A stretch of DNA of 64,000 bases from Ardenticatena maritima (GCF_001306175.1 NZ_LGKN01000003.1:744001-808000), one strand, 5' to 3'. Positions 1 to 10,306 are shown, counted from the first letter of the stretch. Notes: generated from the letters alone by a model not told the origin. Numbers and translations: made by a program.

Positions 1-1036
1 CAATCAGCACACCCTTGCCATAGCCGGTCTCGATGAAGCAGTTGGAATGCCCATCGAACAAAGGCAACAGCTCCAGCCCATCCAGATACCGGCGGAAGTT
101 CTCCATGAAGACATCCACCTCGAAATGCGCCACCGACCCCGCCTTGGACGCCGGCAAATCGGTCGCATCACCGAGCACGAAAATGTCATCGTAGCCCTTC
201 GCCAACAACGTATGGCGGTCCGTGGGCACGAAATTCAACTCATCGCCCATCTCCGAACGCGCAATGGCGTCCGCCCCCATGTGCACCGGAATGGAAACCA
301 ACAAGTCGTATTCCACTTCTTGCTCGTCATACGAGCGCAAAATCCGCGCATCCGGGTCAACTTCCATCACGTTGAACTCAGGCACAACACGAATACCGCG
401 CTCCTCAAGCATCGTCCCCAGCATCTCGGTCGCCTTCGGCTTTGTGAACGCCCCCGGAAGCGGCGTTGTGTACACAATCTCTACACGGTCGCGCAAACCG
501 CGGTGCGTAAAGTACCAATCCGCCAGGAAGACAAATTCGAGCGGCGCCACCGGGCACTTGATGGGCATTTCAGCCACGTTCAACACCAGGCGACCTTCCT
601 TGAAATGGCGCAGGGCGTCCGCCAACGCCACCGCTCCTTCAAAATCGTAAAAGGTGTGAATCGTCTTGTGCCACTCATGCTCCATCAGCCCCGGCGTCTC
701 TTCGGGGTGAATGTGCGAACCGGTGGCAATCACCAGCACGTCATACGCCACTTTGCGCCCATCCATCAACTCCACCACCTTTTGATCGGGGCGAATGCGG
801 TCCACCTCGGCAAAAATCAGTTCCGCACCCGCCGGCAGGTAGTAGCGTTTGGGGCGCACAACATCGTCCTTTCCGTACACCCCAAAGGGCAACAGCAGAA
901 AGCCCGGCTGATAGTAGTGCTCGCGTGTGGCATCAACCACAGTAATGCGCCAATCGTCCATCTCGGGCATCCGCGCCAGCCGATTCGCCAGCATCGTGCC
1001 CGCTGTTCCCGCCCCCAAAATCACAATGCGTTTCAT
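1..1036 (-). CDS. NAD(P)/FAD-dependent oxidoreductase, sulfide:quinone oxidoreductase-like (3' end beyond window)
   Basis: A flavoprotein of the SQR/type II NADH dehydrogenase superfamily, expected to pass electrons from sulfide or a related donor to membrane quinone. The ATG at 1036 follows a GGAGTGAG ribosome site. The N-terminus reads MKRIVILGAGTAGTMLANRL, a dinucleotide-binding GxGxxG-type fold at residues 8-13. Residues 160-168 read KCPVAPLEF, which places a cysteine at 161 where SQRs have one of their redox cysteines. A later FVLGDATDLP segment is the second FAD contact. The gene is cut by the window edge after about 345 residues, so the C-terminal cysteine and membrane helices cannot be judged. 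SQR is favoured over Ndh because of the cysteine; the exact donor is not settled. Confidence 0.8.
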   Translation of the reverse strand, partial: MKRIVILGAGTAGTMLANRLARMPEMDDWRITVVDATREHYYQPGFLLLPFGVYGKDDVVRPKRYYLPAGAELIFAEVDRIRPDQKVVELMDGRKVAYDVLVIATGSHIHPEETPGLMEHEWHKTIHTFYDFEGAVALADALRHFKEGRLVLNVAEMPIKCPVAPLEFVFLADWYFTHRGLRDRVEIVYTTPLPGAFTKPKATEMLGTMLEERGIRVVPEFNVMEVDPDARILRSYDEQEVEYDLLVSIPVHMGADAIARSEMGDELNFVPTDRHTLLAKGYDDIFVLGDATDLPASKAGSVAHFEVDVFMENFRRYLDGLELLPLFDGHSNCFIETGYGKGVLI

Positions 1037-1077
1037 CGTCGCTCACTCCTTCCGTTGCTTGCGGTTATACTCTACTC

Positions 1078-1106
1078 AAGTATTGCAACCATATTGTGCA
1101 ATACTT
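1078..1106. promoter_or_regulatory. Perfect inverted repeat, candidate operator of the SQR-like gene
   Basis: AAGTATTGCA (1078-1087) and TGCAATACTT (1097-1106) are exact reverse complements separated by 9 bp. The element starts 42 bp upstream of the SQR-like start codon, in an AT-rich patch within GC-rich DNA. It has the size of a dimeric repressor or activator site, for example of an ArsR- or Crp-type regulator. The regulator is unknown. Confidence 0.55.
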
Positions 1107-1195
1107 CACAAGCAAAGACCAGTGCCAGGCAACACATCCCGCGCATGATACTTGTCATGAGTATCACACCGCCACGCAACGCCCCATCAAAAACC

Positions 1196-1224
1196 CTTAA
1201 AACAACGCTAACCTTGCCTTAACC
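1196..1224 (+). promoter_or_regulatory. Possible Pho-box-like direct repeats upstream of the PstS-like gene
   Basis: Three similar short elements, CTTAA (1196), CTAACC (1208) and CTTAACC (1218), are spaced 12 and 10 bp apart, close to the helical 11-bp repeat of PhoB/PhoP-type sites. They lie 58-86 bp before the start of a phosphate-binding protein gene. The match is by spacing and context only and could be chance. The rest of the 245-bp divergent intergenic region shows no other clear signal. Confidence 0.25.
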
Positions 1225-1281
1225 AAGTGGCTGTATGGTGCTGTTTGGTATCGTGTAAGACCAAGCAGAGGAGCAGCCACC

Positions 1282-2316
1282 ATGCCATACGGTCTTCGCC
1301 TTCTTGCAATCTGCATGTTGTTGCTTGTCATCGGGTGTACAGCGCCCAACACCTCGCGCCCCTCGCCTTCTCCAACCAGTGCCTTGCAGGGCAGTATCCT
1401 CATTGACGGTTCAAGCACAGTCGCCCCTATCAGCCAGGCGATTGCCGACCAATTCAAAGCCCGCCACCCCGCGGTCAAGGTGGACGTCCACATTTCAGGA
1501 ACGGGGGGCGGCTTCAAAAAATTTTGCGCGGGTGCCACCGACATTTCGGACGCATCGCGCCCCATTGACGCCCACGAATGGCAAATGTGCCGCGAAAACG
1601 GGGTGACGTTCATCGAGTTGCCTGTGGCGTTCGACGGGCTTTCGGTGGTGGTACACCCCAGCAACGATTGGGCTATCTGCCTCACGGTGGCAGAATTGCG
1701 GCGCATCTGGGCGCCCGAGGCGGAAGGCGTCATTACCAACTGGAAGCACATACGCGACACCTTCCCCAACCGCCCGCTCTCGCTATATGGGGCTGGACTT
1801 GACTCAGGAACGTACGATTACTTCACGCAAGCCATCGTGGGCGTTGAAGGGGAAAGCCGCCTGGACTACTTTGGGAGCGAAGACGACACCAAATTGGTGC
1901 AAGGCGTCGCGCAAGACCCCAACGCGCTGGGCTTCTTTGGATACGCCTACTACGACCAGAACCGCGACAAACTCAAACTGCTCTCGATTGACAACGGGCA
2001 TGGCTGTATCGAACCCAACACCGAAACCGTTTCGCGCGGGCTCTACCAGCCGCTTTCACGCCCCATCTTCATTTATGTCAACAAAGAGCGTTTGAACGCC
2101 AACCCCGCCCTGGCGGCGTTCGTCGCTTTCTACCTGCAACACGCCCCCATCACCAGCCTGCAAGTCGGCTACATCCCACTCACCGACCAACTCTATGCCC
2201 TGGTCAGCGAGCGCTTTGCCAACCAGGTGGAAGGAACGGTTTTCGATGGGAGCGGGGCGCTGGTGGGCGTTTCCATTGTTGATTTGCTTGCATCAGAAAC
2301 AATCGAGGAACGCTGA
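1282..2316 (+). CDS. pstS: PstS-family phosphate-binding lipoprotein
   Basis: A 344-residue substrate-binding protein of the PBP-like/PstS family. The N-terminus is a lipoprotein signal ([19 protein letters not shown], lipobox cysteine at 19), so it is anchored outside the membrane. Residues around 50-95 carry the family signature: [28 protein letters not shown] and DISDASRPI, which line the phosphate site. No pstC, pstA or pstB follows. The next gene, 7 bp downstream, is a sensor histidine kinase, so this protein may present phosphate to a sensor rather than to a transporter; that is inference from context. RBS AGAGGAG precedes the ATG. Confidence 0.85.
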   Translation: MPYGLRLLAICMLLLVIGCTAPNTSRPSPSPTSALQGSILIDGSSTVAPISQAIADQFKARHPAVKVDVHISGTGGGFKKFCAGATDISDASRPIDAHEWQMCRENGVTFIELPVAFDGLSVVVHPSNDWAICLTVAELRRIWAPEAEGVITNWKHIRDTFPNRPLSLYGAGLDSGTYDYFTQAIVGVEGESRLDYFGSEDDTKLVQGVAQDPNALGFFGYAYYDQNRDKLKLLSIDNGHGCIEPNTETVSRGLYQPLSRPIFIYVNKERLNANPALAAFVAFYLQHAPITSLQVGYIPLTDQLYALVSERFANQVEGTVFDGSGALVGVSIVDLLASETIEER

Positions 2317-2323
2317 GGCGTGT

Positions 2324-4723
2324 ATGAACCCGTTTCGTCATCTGCGCACGTTCTGGCTCGCCGGCAGTGTGCGCCGCAAACTTGTTCTCGGCTTTGTGGG
2401 CGTTGCTTTCTGCTCGCTCTTGCTTTCCACAGGCATCATTTTCGTGGCTTTGCAACGCTACCTGGTGGCGACGGCGGTGGACAATCTCGATGAGTCGGCG
2501 CGAATTCGGGCGCAAACCGTGGGGGATTTGCTCGCCAAGCAAGCCGACCTGTTGCAGGCGTTGAGCACCAACCCAACTATCCAGGCCGCCGCCGAACGCG
2601 CCAACCAGCCTATCCACGCGCCCGCGGTGCAAGAAACCGCGTTGCAGGAACTCTACACCTTCCGCAACCAATTCCCCGACATGCTCGACATCGCCCTGCT
2701 CGACGCCAAGGGGCGCTTCGTCATCGGGACAACCGCTTTCCTGGAAAACCAGCCCATCCAGACGTGGTGGCCGCTTGTGTACAACAACGGGCGCGGTGCG
2801 CTCCTCATGCGCAACACCGATACGCCCACCACACTGCTCATCGTCGTCCCCATCTATGGGCGGCGGCAAGCACTGGTCAACGGTGCACTTGCCGCCCACG
2901 TGGACATGAGCGTGCTGGTGGAAACCCGCGCATTTGCCCCCGTACCGCACAGCAAAATGGGGCTGTGGCAACCTTCCGGGCGCTTCATCGTCGCCGAGCC
3001 CCAAGGCTTCGTGCCCCTGAACATCCCCGCCACCGCCGAGCACACTTTGCTGCGCGCCTTCCGCCAAAACGGGGATGGAACGGGCGTCCAGATAGGGGGC
3101 ACCACCTACCTTGTCGCCGCGGAGCCTGTGGGCACCTACGACCCAAGTTCGCGCCAGGCGATTGCCTCGTTAGGGTGGGTTGTCTTTTTCCTGCAAGAAC
3201 GCAATGCCGCTCTCGCCCCCGTCTGGCGGATATTTGTCACCTTGCCGCTTGCCTCCATCCTGGGCTTTCTGGTCGCGCTCACTGCCGGGGTATGGCTTTC
3301 ACAGCAAGTCGCCGCCCGTGTGCGCGCCATTCAGCAAACTGCGCTTGCCATCGCCCACGACAACGATTTGAGCAAGCGCGTCCCCGTATACGGACAAGAC
3401 GAACTGAGCGCCCTGGCGCACGCCTTCAACCAAATGACCGAACGCCTGCAACGGCTCGTCATGTTGAACCGCAAAGTCCTGGACATGACGGGGCATTTGG
3501 GGCAAACGCTCGACGAAAGCCAACTCGTGCGTGAAGCCATCGCCCTCATTCACCGCGAACTCGACGCCGAATGGGTAGGCTTCTACCGCCTGCTCGACAC
3601 GGGGCAGGTTGACTTGATGGCAAGCACCACCCCGCCCGACACATCCCACCACGCCCCCCATACCCAAGCCTCATGGCGGTTTCTACATGTGCATCGCGCC
3701 ATAAGCCAGCGCAAAGCCTTTTGGATTGACGTCAATCAGCAACACATTCTCTTTTTGCCGGTCGTGACGCAAGAAGGTATCCAGGGCGCACTGGAAATCC
3801 GCAGCAACCAGCTGGATGAAACCATGCGCGCCGCCTACGCCAGCCTGCTCAAATCACTCGCCGACCGCCTCAGTATCTCGCTTGAACATGCCAGCCTCTA
3901 CCACCGGCAACACCTGTTGGCACAACGCCTTGCCGAAGCCGACCAGATGAAATCGCAATTTATCGCCAACATGAGCCACGAACTGCGCACCCCGCTCAAC
4001 TCGATTATCGGGTTTGCGCAAGTGCTTTTGCGCGGCATTGATGGACCGCTCCCCCCCCGCCAGCGCGAAGACGTGGAGCTCATTTACCGGTCTGGGCAGC
4101 ACTTACTGACGCTCATCAACGACATTATTGACCTCTCGCGCATCAGCGCGGGCAAATTCAAGCTCGACCTGGGCGAAGTGGATATCAAGAAAGAAATCGA
4201 GTTCACGCTTGAAATGGTGAAGCCCCACGTGGCGCACAAGAACGTGACGTGCCGCGCCATCTACTTTGGCGAACCGCCGCATGTCTATGGGGATACGCTG
4301 CGCATTCGCCAAATCCTGCTGAACCTGCTTTCCAACGCCGCCAAATTTACCGAAGAAGGGCATATCCACGTCATCACCGACCTGGTGGAAGAAAACCAAC
4401 GCACCTTTGTGCGCATTCGTGTCGAAGATACGGGGATTGGTATCCCCGCAGAACATCTCCCCAAATTGTTCGAGGCGTTCTACATGGTGGACGCTTCCGA
4501 CACGCGCAAGGTCGGGGGCAGTGGTTTGGGGCTGAGCATTGTCAAGCATCTGGTGGAAATGCACGGCGGGCGCATCGAAGTTGAAAGCACAGTGGGCGTC
4601 GGTTCCACATTCACGTTTACGCTGCCCGTCTGGCGCTGGGCGCAAAGCACCCCCGCCGCCGACCAGGCGGAAACGGACAACGAGACCGTCGCCGATGAAG
4701 CCCAACCCACTGCACAGGCGTAA
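2324..4723 (+). CDS. Membrane sensor histidine kinase (extracytoplasmic sensor, HAMP, GAF-like, HisKA, HATPase)
   Basis: 799 residues if started at ATG 2324, the first start after the pstS stop; a longer frame from 2195 would overlap pstS. Order: N-terminal transmembrane helix (about 15-45), a long extracytoplasmic region resembling a Cache sensor, a second helix (about 305-330), HAMP ([18 protein letters not shown] and on), a GAF-like region, a coiled coil, then HisKA with [20 protein letters not shown] (phosphoacceptor His552) and HATPase_c with the N box (NLLSNAAKF), DTGIGIP and [11 protein letters not shown]. No response regulator lies beside it. Cotranscribed with the PstS-like protein, which could be its periplasmic input. 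Confidence 0.9.
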   Translation: MNPFRHLRTFWLAGSVRRKLVLGFVGVAFCSLLLSTGIIFVALQRYLVATAVDNLDESARIRAQTVGDLLAKQADLLQALSTNPTIQAAAERANQPIHAPAVQETALQELYTFRNQFPDMLDIALLDAKGRFVIGTTAFLENQPIQTWWPLVYNNGRGALLMRNTDTPTTLLIVVPIYGRRQALVNGALAAHVDMSVLVETRAFAPVPHSKMGLWQPSGRFIVAEPQGFVPLNIPATAEHTLLRAFRQNGDGTGVQIGGTTYLVAAEPVGTYDPSSRQAIASLGWVVFFLQERNAALAPVWRIFVTLPLASILGFLVALTAGVWLSQQVAARVRAIQQTALAIAHDNDLSKRVPVYGQDELSALAHAFNQMTERLQRLVMLNRKVLDMTGHLGQTLDESQLVREAIALIHRELDAEWVGFYRLLDTGQVDLMASTTPPDTSHHAPHTQASWRFLHVHRAISQRKAFWIDVNQQHILFLPVVTQEGIQGALEIRSNQLDETMRAAYASLLKSLADRLSISLEHASLYHRQHLLAQRLAEADQMKSQFIANMSHELRTPLNSIIGFAQVLLRGIDGPLPPRQREDVELIYRSGQHLLTLINDIIDLSRISAGKFKLDLGEVDIKKEIEFTLEMVKPHVAHKNVTCRAIYFGEPPHVYGDTLRIRQILLNLLSNAAKFTEEGHIHVITDLVEENQRTFVRIRVEDTGIGIPAEHLPKLFEAFYMVDASDTRKVGGSGLGLSIVKHLVEMHGGRIEVESTVGVGSTFTFTLPVWRWAQSTPAADQAETDNETVADEAQPTAQA

Positions 4724-4801
4724 GGCGCGCGCTCCACTCGCGCATTGTCGCAGGCATTCGTATACTGATGGGCAAACCCCTGACAACAAGAGGAGAAGGG
4801 T

Positions 4802-6010
4802 ATGCCCATCAATTTCCAAGGTCTCTCGCAACACATTCAGAGCCTGGCAAAAGAATTGCGCACAGACCTACCCGACCGACGCGCCATTCTGGATGAAGCC
4901 ATCGCGCTCTTCAACAGCCTGGACGAAGACACCATTGAAGCCGCGCGCGACGCCCAATCCACCACCCAGCGCTTGCCCTGGCTGGTGGCGCGCCCGCTCA
5001 CCTACCCACTCGACGCCAAAACAGCCGCCCCACCCCCGCCCCATCACTTCATCGTCGCCGCCGCCGACGGCTCCAACATGCCCCCCGACCGCCACACTTC
5101 CATCCAATTTTATGTCATCAACACGGGCATGGTCTGGCTGGAATACGGCGGCACGGCGCAATGCGAACTCGAAACCGAGACGACGCTCTACTACCAGACC
5201 GAAGACCTCTATCTGGACGGCGAGGCGCGCCAATACCCCGTGGAAGGCAGTCGCCTGAGCGCCCGCATGGCGATCGCCGAACTGCACGCCTTGCGCCGCG
5301 CCGTCGAAGAGGCGCGGCACCGCATTCCCGATACGCCCATCGTCGCCCTGCTGGACGGCACGCTGATTTTGTGGACCATCCAAACCGAGCCCGACCAGGT
5401 GCGCAAACCGCTCCTGGAAGAGTACTTGCAGGTGCTGGATTGGTTCGCCGAGCAGCACATCCCCGTCGCCAGCTACATCAGCGACTCCGGCAGTTATGAG
5501 CTGACCAACCTGCTCCGCATCGCCATTTGCGCCCGCCAGACAACCTGTTGCCGTCCGCCCACACCGCCCGCAACCGAGGGTCCCCTCGCCCTTTGCCGCA
5601 GTCTGGAACGCATCCGCGACGCGGCGCTCATGCGCCGCCATCTCTCGCCCGGCGAACGCTCGATCCTCTTCGCCAGCGAATCGCAAATTTTGAAGCACTA
5701 TCGGGAGCATGAAGTGCGCTTCTTCTACATGCACACGGGAGAAGAAATCGCCCGCGTTGAAATTCCCGACTGGGTTGCGCAAGACCCCGACCTGCTCGCG
5801 CTGACACATGCCGCGCTCTGGGACCAATGCCGCCGTTCAGGCTCGCAACCACCCTACCCGCCCGCCCTGCACGAAGCGCATGAGTGCGCCGTCCTCAGCA
5901 CGCAGGACCGCCAAAACATTCTGAATCTGATTGAAGAAGAGTTGGCGCGCTATCAGATTTCCATACAATGGAGCGCCAAATCCATGCACAAACGTTTGCG
6001 GGGGGTATAA
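4802..6010 (+). CDS. nurA: DNA repair nuclease NurA
   Basis: 402 residues, NurA-domain 5'-3' exonuclease and endonuclease that normally works with the HerA helicase in end resection. The active-site acidic motifs are visible: AAADGSN with Asp89 and [11 protein letters not shown] with Asp185, followed by a [15 protein letters not shown] segment near residue 225. A GAGGAGAAGG ribosome site precedes the ATG. The next gene begins directly after its stop and encodes a HAS-barrel protein, the small domain found at the N-terminus of HerA, so the two probably act together. No HerA ATPase gene is in the window. Confidence 0.85.
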   Translation: MPINFQGLSQHIQSLAKELRTDLPDRRAILDEAIALFNSLDEDTIEAARDAQSTTQRLPWLVARPLTYPLDAKTAAPPPPHHFIVAAADGSNMPPDRHTSIQFYVINTGMVWLEYGGTAQCELETETTLYYQTEDLYLDGEARQYPVEGSRLSARMAIAELHALRRAVEEARHRIPDTPIVALLDGTLILWTIQTEPDQVRKPLLEEYLQVLDWFAEQHIPVASYISDSGSYELTNLLRIAICARQTTCCRPPTPPATEGPLALCRSLERIRDAALMRRHLSPGERSILFASESQILKHYREHEVRFFYMHTGEEIARVEIPDWVAQDPDLLALTHAALWDQCRRSGSQPPYPPALHEAHECAVLSTQDRQNILNLIEEELARYQISIQWSAKSMHKRLRGV

Positions 6011-6607
6011 GTGGTGGAATACTTGGGGGAAATCATCGAAACCAACAGCCTGGGCTTTGTGGCGGAAAGCAAGGAACTGCATCAATCGCCGCCGCTTGGG
6101 GCGCTTGTCAAAACCCTGCGCGAAGGGCGCGACGACTGCTACGCCATTGTGACATTCGGCACCACCCACGGGATTGACAGCACACGCCGCCCCGTCCGCC
6201 GCGCCGACGCCACAACCCGTGATGAGGCCGTTTATGCGTCGCACCCGCAATTGAAGCGCCTGCTCCATACCGAATTCCACGCCGCTTTTGTCGGCTGGAA
6301 CGACAACGGCAGCATTCGCCAAACACTCCCCCCCATGCCGCCCCCCCTGCATCACAGCGTCTATCCGTGCGAACCGGAGAAAGTGCTCGCGTTCACCCAA
6401 CGCTTTGACTATCTCCGCCTGCTCATTCGGCTCGAAAGCCAGACCCCCGCCGACCAGGTGCTCGCCGCGCACATTCGCCACGTCTACACCCTGCGCGGCA
6501 ACGACGACGCCTGGCTGGAAGAAGCCGCCCGCGCCATTGCCGCCCTGCTCAAAAGCGACCACGACCAACTGCTGGCGGTGCTCTACGCCATTGACCCGGA
6601 GCGGTAA
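6011..6607 (+). CDS. HAS-barrel-domain-like protein, partner of NurA
   Basis: 198 residues, starting at GTG 6011 directly after the nurA TAA. The N-terminal half (EYLGEIIETNSLGFVAESKE, then PPLGALVKT) resembles the HAS barrel that begins HerA ATPases, but no Walker motifs follow. The C-terminal half is helical. The zero-spacing arrangement with NurA suggests translational coupling and a shared complex. The domain call rests on pattern and context and needs a profile search; otherwise this is an unknown protein. Confidence 0.6.
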   Translation: MVEYLGEIIETNSLGFVAESKELHQSPPLGALVKTLREGRDDCYAIVTFGTTHGIDSTRRPVRRADATTRDEAVYASHPQLKRLLHTEFHAAFVGWNDNGSIRQTLPPMPPPLHHSVYPCEPEKVLAFTQRFDYLRLLIRLESQTPADQVLAAHIRHVYTLRGNDDAWLEEAARAIAALLKSDHDQLLAVLYAIDPER

Positions 6608-7987
6608 ATGGCAAAACATGCTGGGTGGATAGCGCTCCTTGGCATACTCCTGACGTTGGCGGCGTGCGGTCATGCGTTAGCCGACATTTCAACACCCACG
6701 GCGACACGCACCCCGTCGCCGACGCTGACCGTGTCCCCATCCCCAACAGGAACGCCAACGCCGTCGGCGACGCCCACCCGTTCCCCCACCCCCTCACCAA
6801 CGCCGACGACAACCGCCACCCCGACACCCGCACCGCTGGCGTTCGACGTTGCCGGCATCACCACCGCCCCCAACTGCGGCGTGACGATGATTCGGGGCGT
6901 CATTCGCGACCAGACGCGCCTGCTCAACGGCATTCGCGTGCATGTCTGGTGGGAAGGGAGCGACGGCGTGCTTTCACTCCCCTCAGGGGAAGACCCCACC
7001 AAGCCGGACGGGTATTGGGACGTTGTACTTGATGGCTACGCGAAAGCGGGGCGCTGGTTCGTCGCCGTTGTGCATCCCCAAACGGGGGAACACATCTCGC
7101 CCGTGCTCACCGTCGAGACCGACGCCGAACCATGCGAACCGGACAGCGGCGGGCGGCAAGTGATTGACGTGGACTTCCTGCTGGTGAATGGGCAAGGCGG
7201 CCGCCCCGGTCCCACGCTGACGCCCACCGCCACCGCTACACCGACGCCAACGCCCACCCCCTGGCCAACACCGGATGGGCAACCGCGCACCGTGCGCGTG
7301 CCCATCCTCATGTACCACTACATCAGCACACCCCCGCCCGGCTCGAACGCCATTCGCCGCGATTTGAGCGTTCCACCGGAGCGGTTTCGCGAACACCTCG
7401 CCTACCTGAAATCGCAGGGCTACCAAACCATCACCCTGCACGACCTGGTCTACGCCCTTACGCGCGGCACCCCCCTGCCGCCCAAGCCCATCATCCTGAC
7501 TTTTGATGACGGCTACGAAGACAACTACACCAACGCCTTCCCCATCCTGCAAGAATTTGGCTACGTGGGCACATTTTTCATCGTCACCAACAACCCCGAC
7601 ACCGGACGCCCCGGCTACATGACATGGGACCAACTGCGCGAAATGCACGCCGCCGGCATGGAAATCGGCTCACACGCCCGCGACCACGTGGATTTGCGCG
7701 GCAAAGATGATGACTACTTGATTTGGCAAATTCTCGGTTCAAGCGAAGCTATTGCCAACCAACTTGGGTTCAGGCCCGAAGCCTTTGCCTACCCAAGTGG
7801 GCGCTACAACCAACACATCATTGACCTTGTTCGGTCGGCGCACTATTGGGCGGCTGTCACCACCGAAGGTGGCATGACCCATTCCACAGACACATTGTTG
7901 ACCTTACACCGTATCCGCGTGCGAGGGCATTGGAGCGCGGTCGGGCTTGCCAACGCCCTTGCCTACTGGGAACAAAACGATCGCTAA
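6608..7987 (+). CDS. Polysaccharide deacetylase lipoprotein
   Basis: 459 residues. A lipoprotein signal (ILLTLAAC, cysteine about 20) is followed by a PT-rich linker, an Ig-like domain (about 75-200), a second PT linker, then a NodB-type carbohydrate esterase 4 domain. CE4 motifs: LTFDDGYEDNY (metal-binding Asp pair), EIGSHARDHVDL (His pair), FAYPSGRYNQ. It should deacetylate a cell-wall or exopolysaccharide amino sugar at the outer face. It starts immediately after the preceding stop codon (GGTAAATG), so it belongs to the same transcript. Confidence 0.88.
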   Translation: MAKHAGWIALLGILLTLAACGHALADISTPTATRTPSPTLTVSPSPTGTPTPSATPTRSPTPSPTPTTTATPTPAPLAFDVAGITTAPNCGVTMIRGVIRDQTRLLNGIRVHVWWEGSDGVLSLPSGEDPTKPDGYWDVVLDGYAKAGRWFVAVVHPQTGEHISPVLTVETDAEPCEPDSGGRQVIDVDFLLVNGQGGRPGPTLTPTATATPTPTPTPWPTPDGQPRTVRVPILMYHYISTPPPGSNAIRRDLSVPPERFREHLAYLKSQGYQTITLHDLVYALTRGTPLPPKPIILTFDDGYEDNYTNAFPILQEFGYVGTFFIVTNNPDTGRPGYMTWDQLREMHAAGMEIGSHARDHVDLRGKDDDYLIWQILGSSEAIANQLGFRPEAFAYPSGRYNQHIIDLVRSAHYWAAVTTEGGMTHSTDTLLTLHRIRVRGHWSAVGLANALAYWEQNDR

Positions 7988-8062
7988 TCCTCAGGACGAA
8001 GGGGTCCTCGAGTCGTTTTCATCCATTCAACACCCAATCATCGAAGAAGGAGGCCTATACAC

Positions 8063-10306
8063 ATGACTCACTCGACGACTCCCTTCCGTGTTGGTGTCCT
8101 TACCAGCGGTGGCGACGCCCCCGGCATGAACGCCGCCGTGCGTGCCGTTGTTCGCACCACGATTGCCTGCGGTGGCGAATCGTGGGCGATTTATGAAGGG
8201 TACAAAGGGCTTGTCGAAGGCGGACGGTTCTTCAAACAATTCTCCTGGTACGACGTGGGCGGCATCCTGCACAAGGGCGGCACCATCATCGGCACAGCCC
8301 GCAGCGCCGAGTTTCGCACCCGTGAAGGACGCCGCCAGGCCGTTCTCAACCTCATCCAGCATGAGATTTACAACCTGGTGGTGATTGGCGGGGACGGCAG
8401 CCTGACGGGCGCACATGTCTTGTGGCAAGAATGGCCGGAACTCGTCGCCGAATTGGTCGAAGCCGGCGCGCTTGAAGGTCCCGCGGAACGCTACCCGCGC
8501 CTGCGCATCGCCGGCTTGATTGGCTCGATTGACAACGACATGTTTGGCAGTGATATGACCATCGGTGCGGACACAGCCCTGCACCGCATCGTGGACGCGA
8601 TTGACGCCATCACCAGCACCGCCGCCAGCCACCAGCGTTCGTTTGTGGTGGAAGTCATGGGGCGCAACTGCGGCTACCTCGCCCTCATGGGCGCGCTCGC
8701 CAGCGGGGCGGACTGGGTGCTCATTCCCGAAAGCCCGCCCAACGTCGAAAATTGGGAAGACAAAATGTGCGACGTCTTGCGGCGTGGGCGCGCCATTGGT
8801 CGCCGCGACAGCATTGTCGTTGTCGCCGAAGGCGCACGCGACCGCAACGGCAACCCCATCACCAGCGAATACGTGCGCCAGGTCATCGAAGAACGCTTGC
8901 AAGAAGAAGTGCGCACCACGATTTTGGGACACGTCCAGCGTGGTGGGTCGCCCAGTGCTTTCGACCGCAACCTCGGCACTATTCTCGGCTACCACGCCGT
9001 CAACCATCTGCGCACCCTGACTAGCGATGAAGAGCCGGTTGTCGTCGGCTTGCGTGGCAACCGTGTCTCGTTCACCCCGTTGAGCGAAGCCCTCGAAAAA
9101 ACGCGCGCCGTCTATGAAGCCATCAAAGCCCAGGAGTATGATCGCGCCATGGAACTGCGCGGTCCCAGTTTCAAAGAAGCCTTCCGCATTGTACGCACAC
9201 TCGTGCGGTCGTTGCCCCACCCGCCACCGCCCGGTCAAACCCCGCTGCGCATCGCCATCCTCAACGCCGGCGGGCCCGCCCCCGGCATGAACACCGCCGC
9301 GCGCGCGGCTGTCCGCATCGCTCTGGACAAGGGGCATCAAGTTGTTGGGGTGCGCAACGGCTTTCAAGGGCTGATTGACGGCGACTTCCGCGAAATGGAG
9401 TGGATGAGCGTCAACGGCTGGGCGCCCATGGGCGGCGCTGAACTGGGCACAAGCCGCAAAATCCCCGAAGGCGGCGAACTCTACGCCATCGCCCGCAACA
9501 TCGAACGCCACCGCATTGACGCCATTCTCGTTATTGGGGGCTTCGCCGGCTACCAAGCCGCCTACAAACTCTATTCGGCACGCCCCAACTACCCGGCGCT
9601 CAACATTCCCATCGTCTGCCTGCCCGCCACCATTGACAACGACCTACCCGGCTCCGAATTGAGCATCGGCGCGGATACCGCGCTCAACAACATCGTGGAA
9701 AACGTGGACAAAATCAAGCAATCGGGCGTGGCGACAAACCGCGTGTTTGTGGTGGAAGTCATGGGACGCCACTGCGGCTACCTGGCGCTCATGAGTGGGT
9801 TGGCGACAGGAGCGGAGCGGGTCTATCTGCCCGAAGAGGGCGTCAAACTGGCCGACTTGCAACGCGACCTGGAAGACCTGCGCACCGGCTTCCTCAGCGG
9901 CAAGCGCATCGGCCTGCTCATTCGGAATGAGTTTGCCAACCCGATTTACACCACCCAATTCATGTGTGCGCTGTTTGAGGAAGAAGGGGGCGACCTGTTT
10001 GACGTGCGTCAGGCGATTTTGGGGCACATTCAGCAAGGCGGCGACCCCAAGCCGTTCGACCGTGTGCAAGCCGCCCGCCTGGCCGCCCGCTGTATTGAGT
10101 TTCTCATCGAACAAGCCGCAAAACATATCCCCGCCGCGGCGTTCATCGGGCTGACCGGCGGCCACGTCCAATTCCACGACATGGCGGACTTCGAGCGCAT
10201 GATTGACCGCGAACACGAACGCCCGCGCGAGCAATGGTGGCTCATGTTGCGCCCCATCGCGGACATCATGGCGCAACCCGACCCGAAGTTGGTTCGCCAG
10301 TCGTAA
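8063..10306 (+). CDS. pfkA: Two-domain 6-phosphofructokinase of eukaryotic type
   Basis: 747 residues, about twice a bacterial PfkA, with a good RBS (GAAGGAGG). The N-half carries the catalytic set: TSGGDAPGMNAAVRA (15-27), GGDGSLTGA (109-117), GLIGSIDND (151-159), VMGRNCGYLAL and LGHVQRGGSPSAFDR. The C-half repeats the fold but replaces the ATP-binding GGDGS with VIGGFAGY (490-497), as in the regulatory halves of animal PFK, and ends REQWWLMLRPI, also like animal enzymes. It should phosphorylate fructose 6-phosphate in glycolysis; the C-half probably binds an effector. Unlike animal PFK, the C-half keeps TIDND. Confidence 0.92.
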   Translation: MTHSTTPFRVGVLTSGGDAPGMNAAVRAVVRTTIACGGESWAIYEGYKGLVEGGRFFKQFSWYDVGGILHKGGTIIGTARSAEFRTREGRRQAVLNLIQHEIYNLVVIGGDGSLTGAHVLWQEWPELVAELVEAGALEGPAERYPRLRIAGLIGSIDNDMFGSDMTIGADTALHRIVDAIDAITSTAASHQRSFVVEVMGRNCGYLALMGALASGADWVLIPESPPNVENWEDKMCDVLRRGRAIGRRDSIVVVAEGARDRNGNPITSEYVRQVIEERLQEEVRTTILGHVQRGGSPSAFDRNLGTILGYHAVNHLRTLTSDEEPVVVGLRGNRVSFTPLSEALEKTRAVYEAIKAQEYDRAMELRGPSFKEAFRIVRTLVRSLPHPPPPGQTPLRIAILNAGGPAPGMNTAARAAVRIALDKGHQVVGVRNGFQGLIDGDFREMEWMSVNGWAPMGGAELGTSRKIPEGGELYAIARNIERHRIDAILVIGGFAGYQAAYKLYSARPNYPALNIPIVCLPATIDNDLPGSELSIGADTALNNIVENVDKIKQSGVATNRVFVVEVMGRHCGYLALMSGLATGAERVYLPEEGVKLADLQRDLEDLRTGFLSGKRIGLLIRNEFANPIYTTQFMCALFEEEGGDLFDVRQAILGHIQQGGDPKPFDRVQAARLAARCIEFLIEQAAKHIPAAAFIGLTGGHVQFHDMADFERMIDREHERPREQWWLMLRPIADIMAQPDPKLVRQS

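Noticed and set aside
47-1222. 391-codon open frame on the plus strand
   Set aside because: It is antisense to the SQR-like gene, which has clear FAD motifs and an RBS; the plus frame has no recognisable domain and arginine/histidine-rich shadow composition.
8027-9556. 509-codon minus-strand frame
   Set aside because: Antisense shadow of the phosphofructokinase gene.
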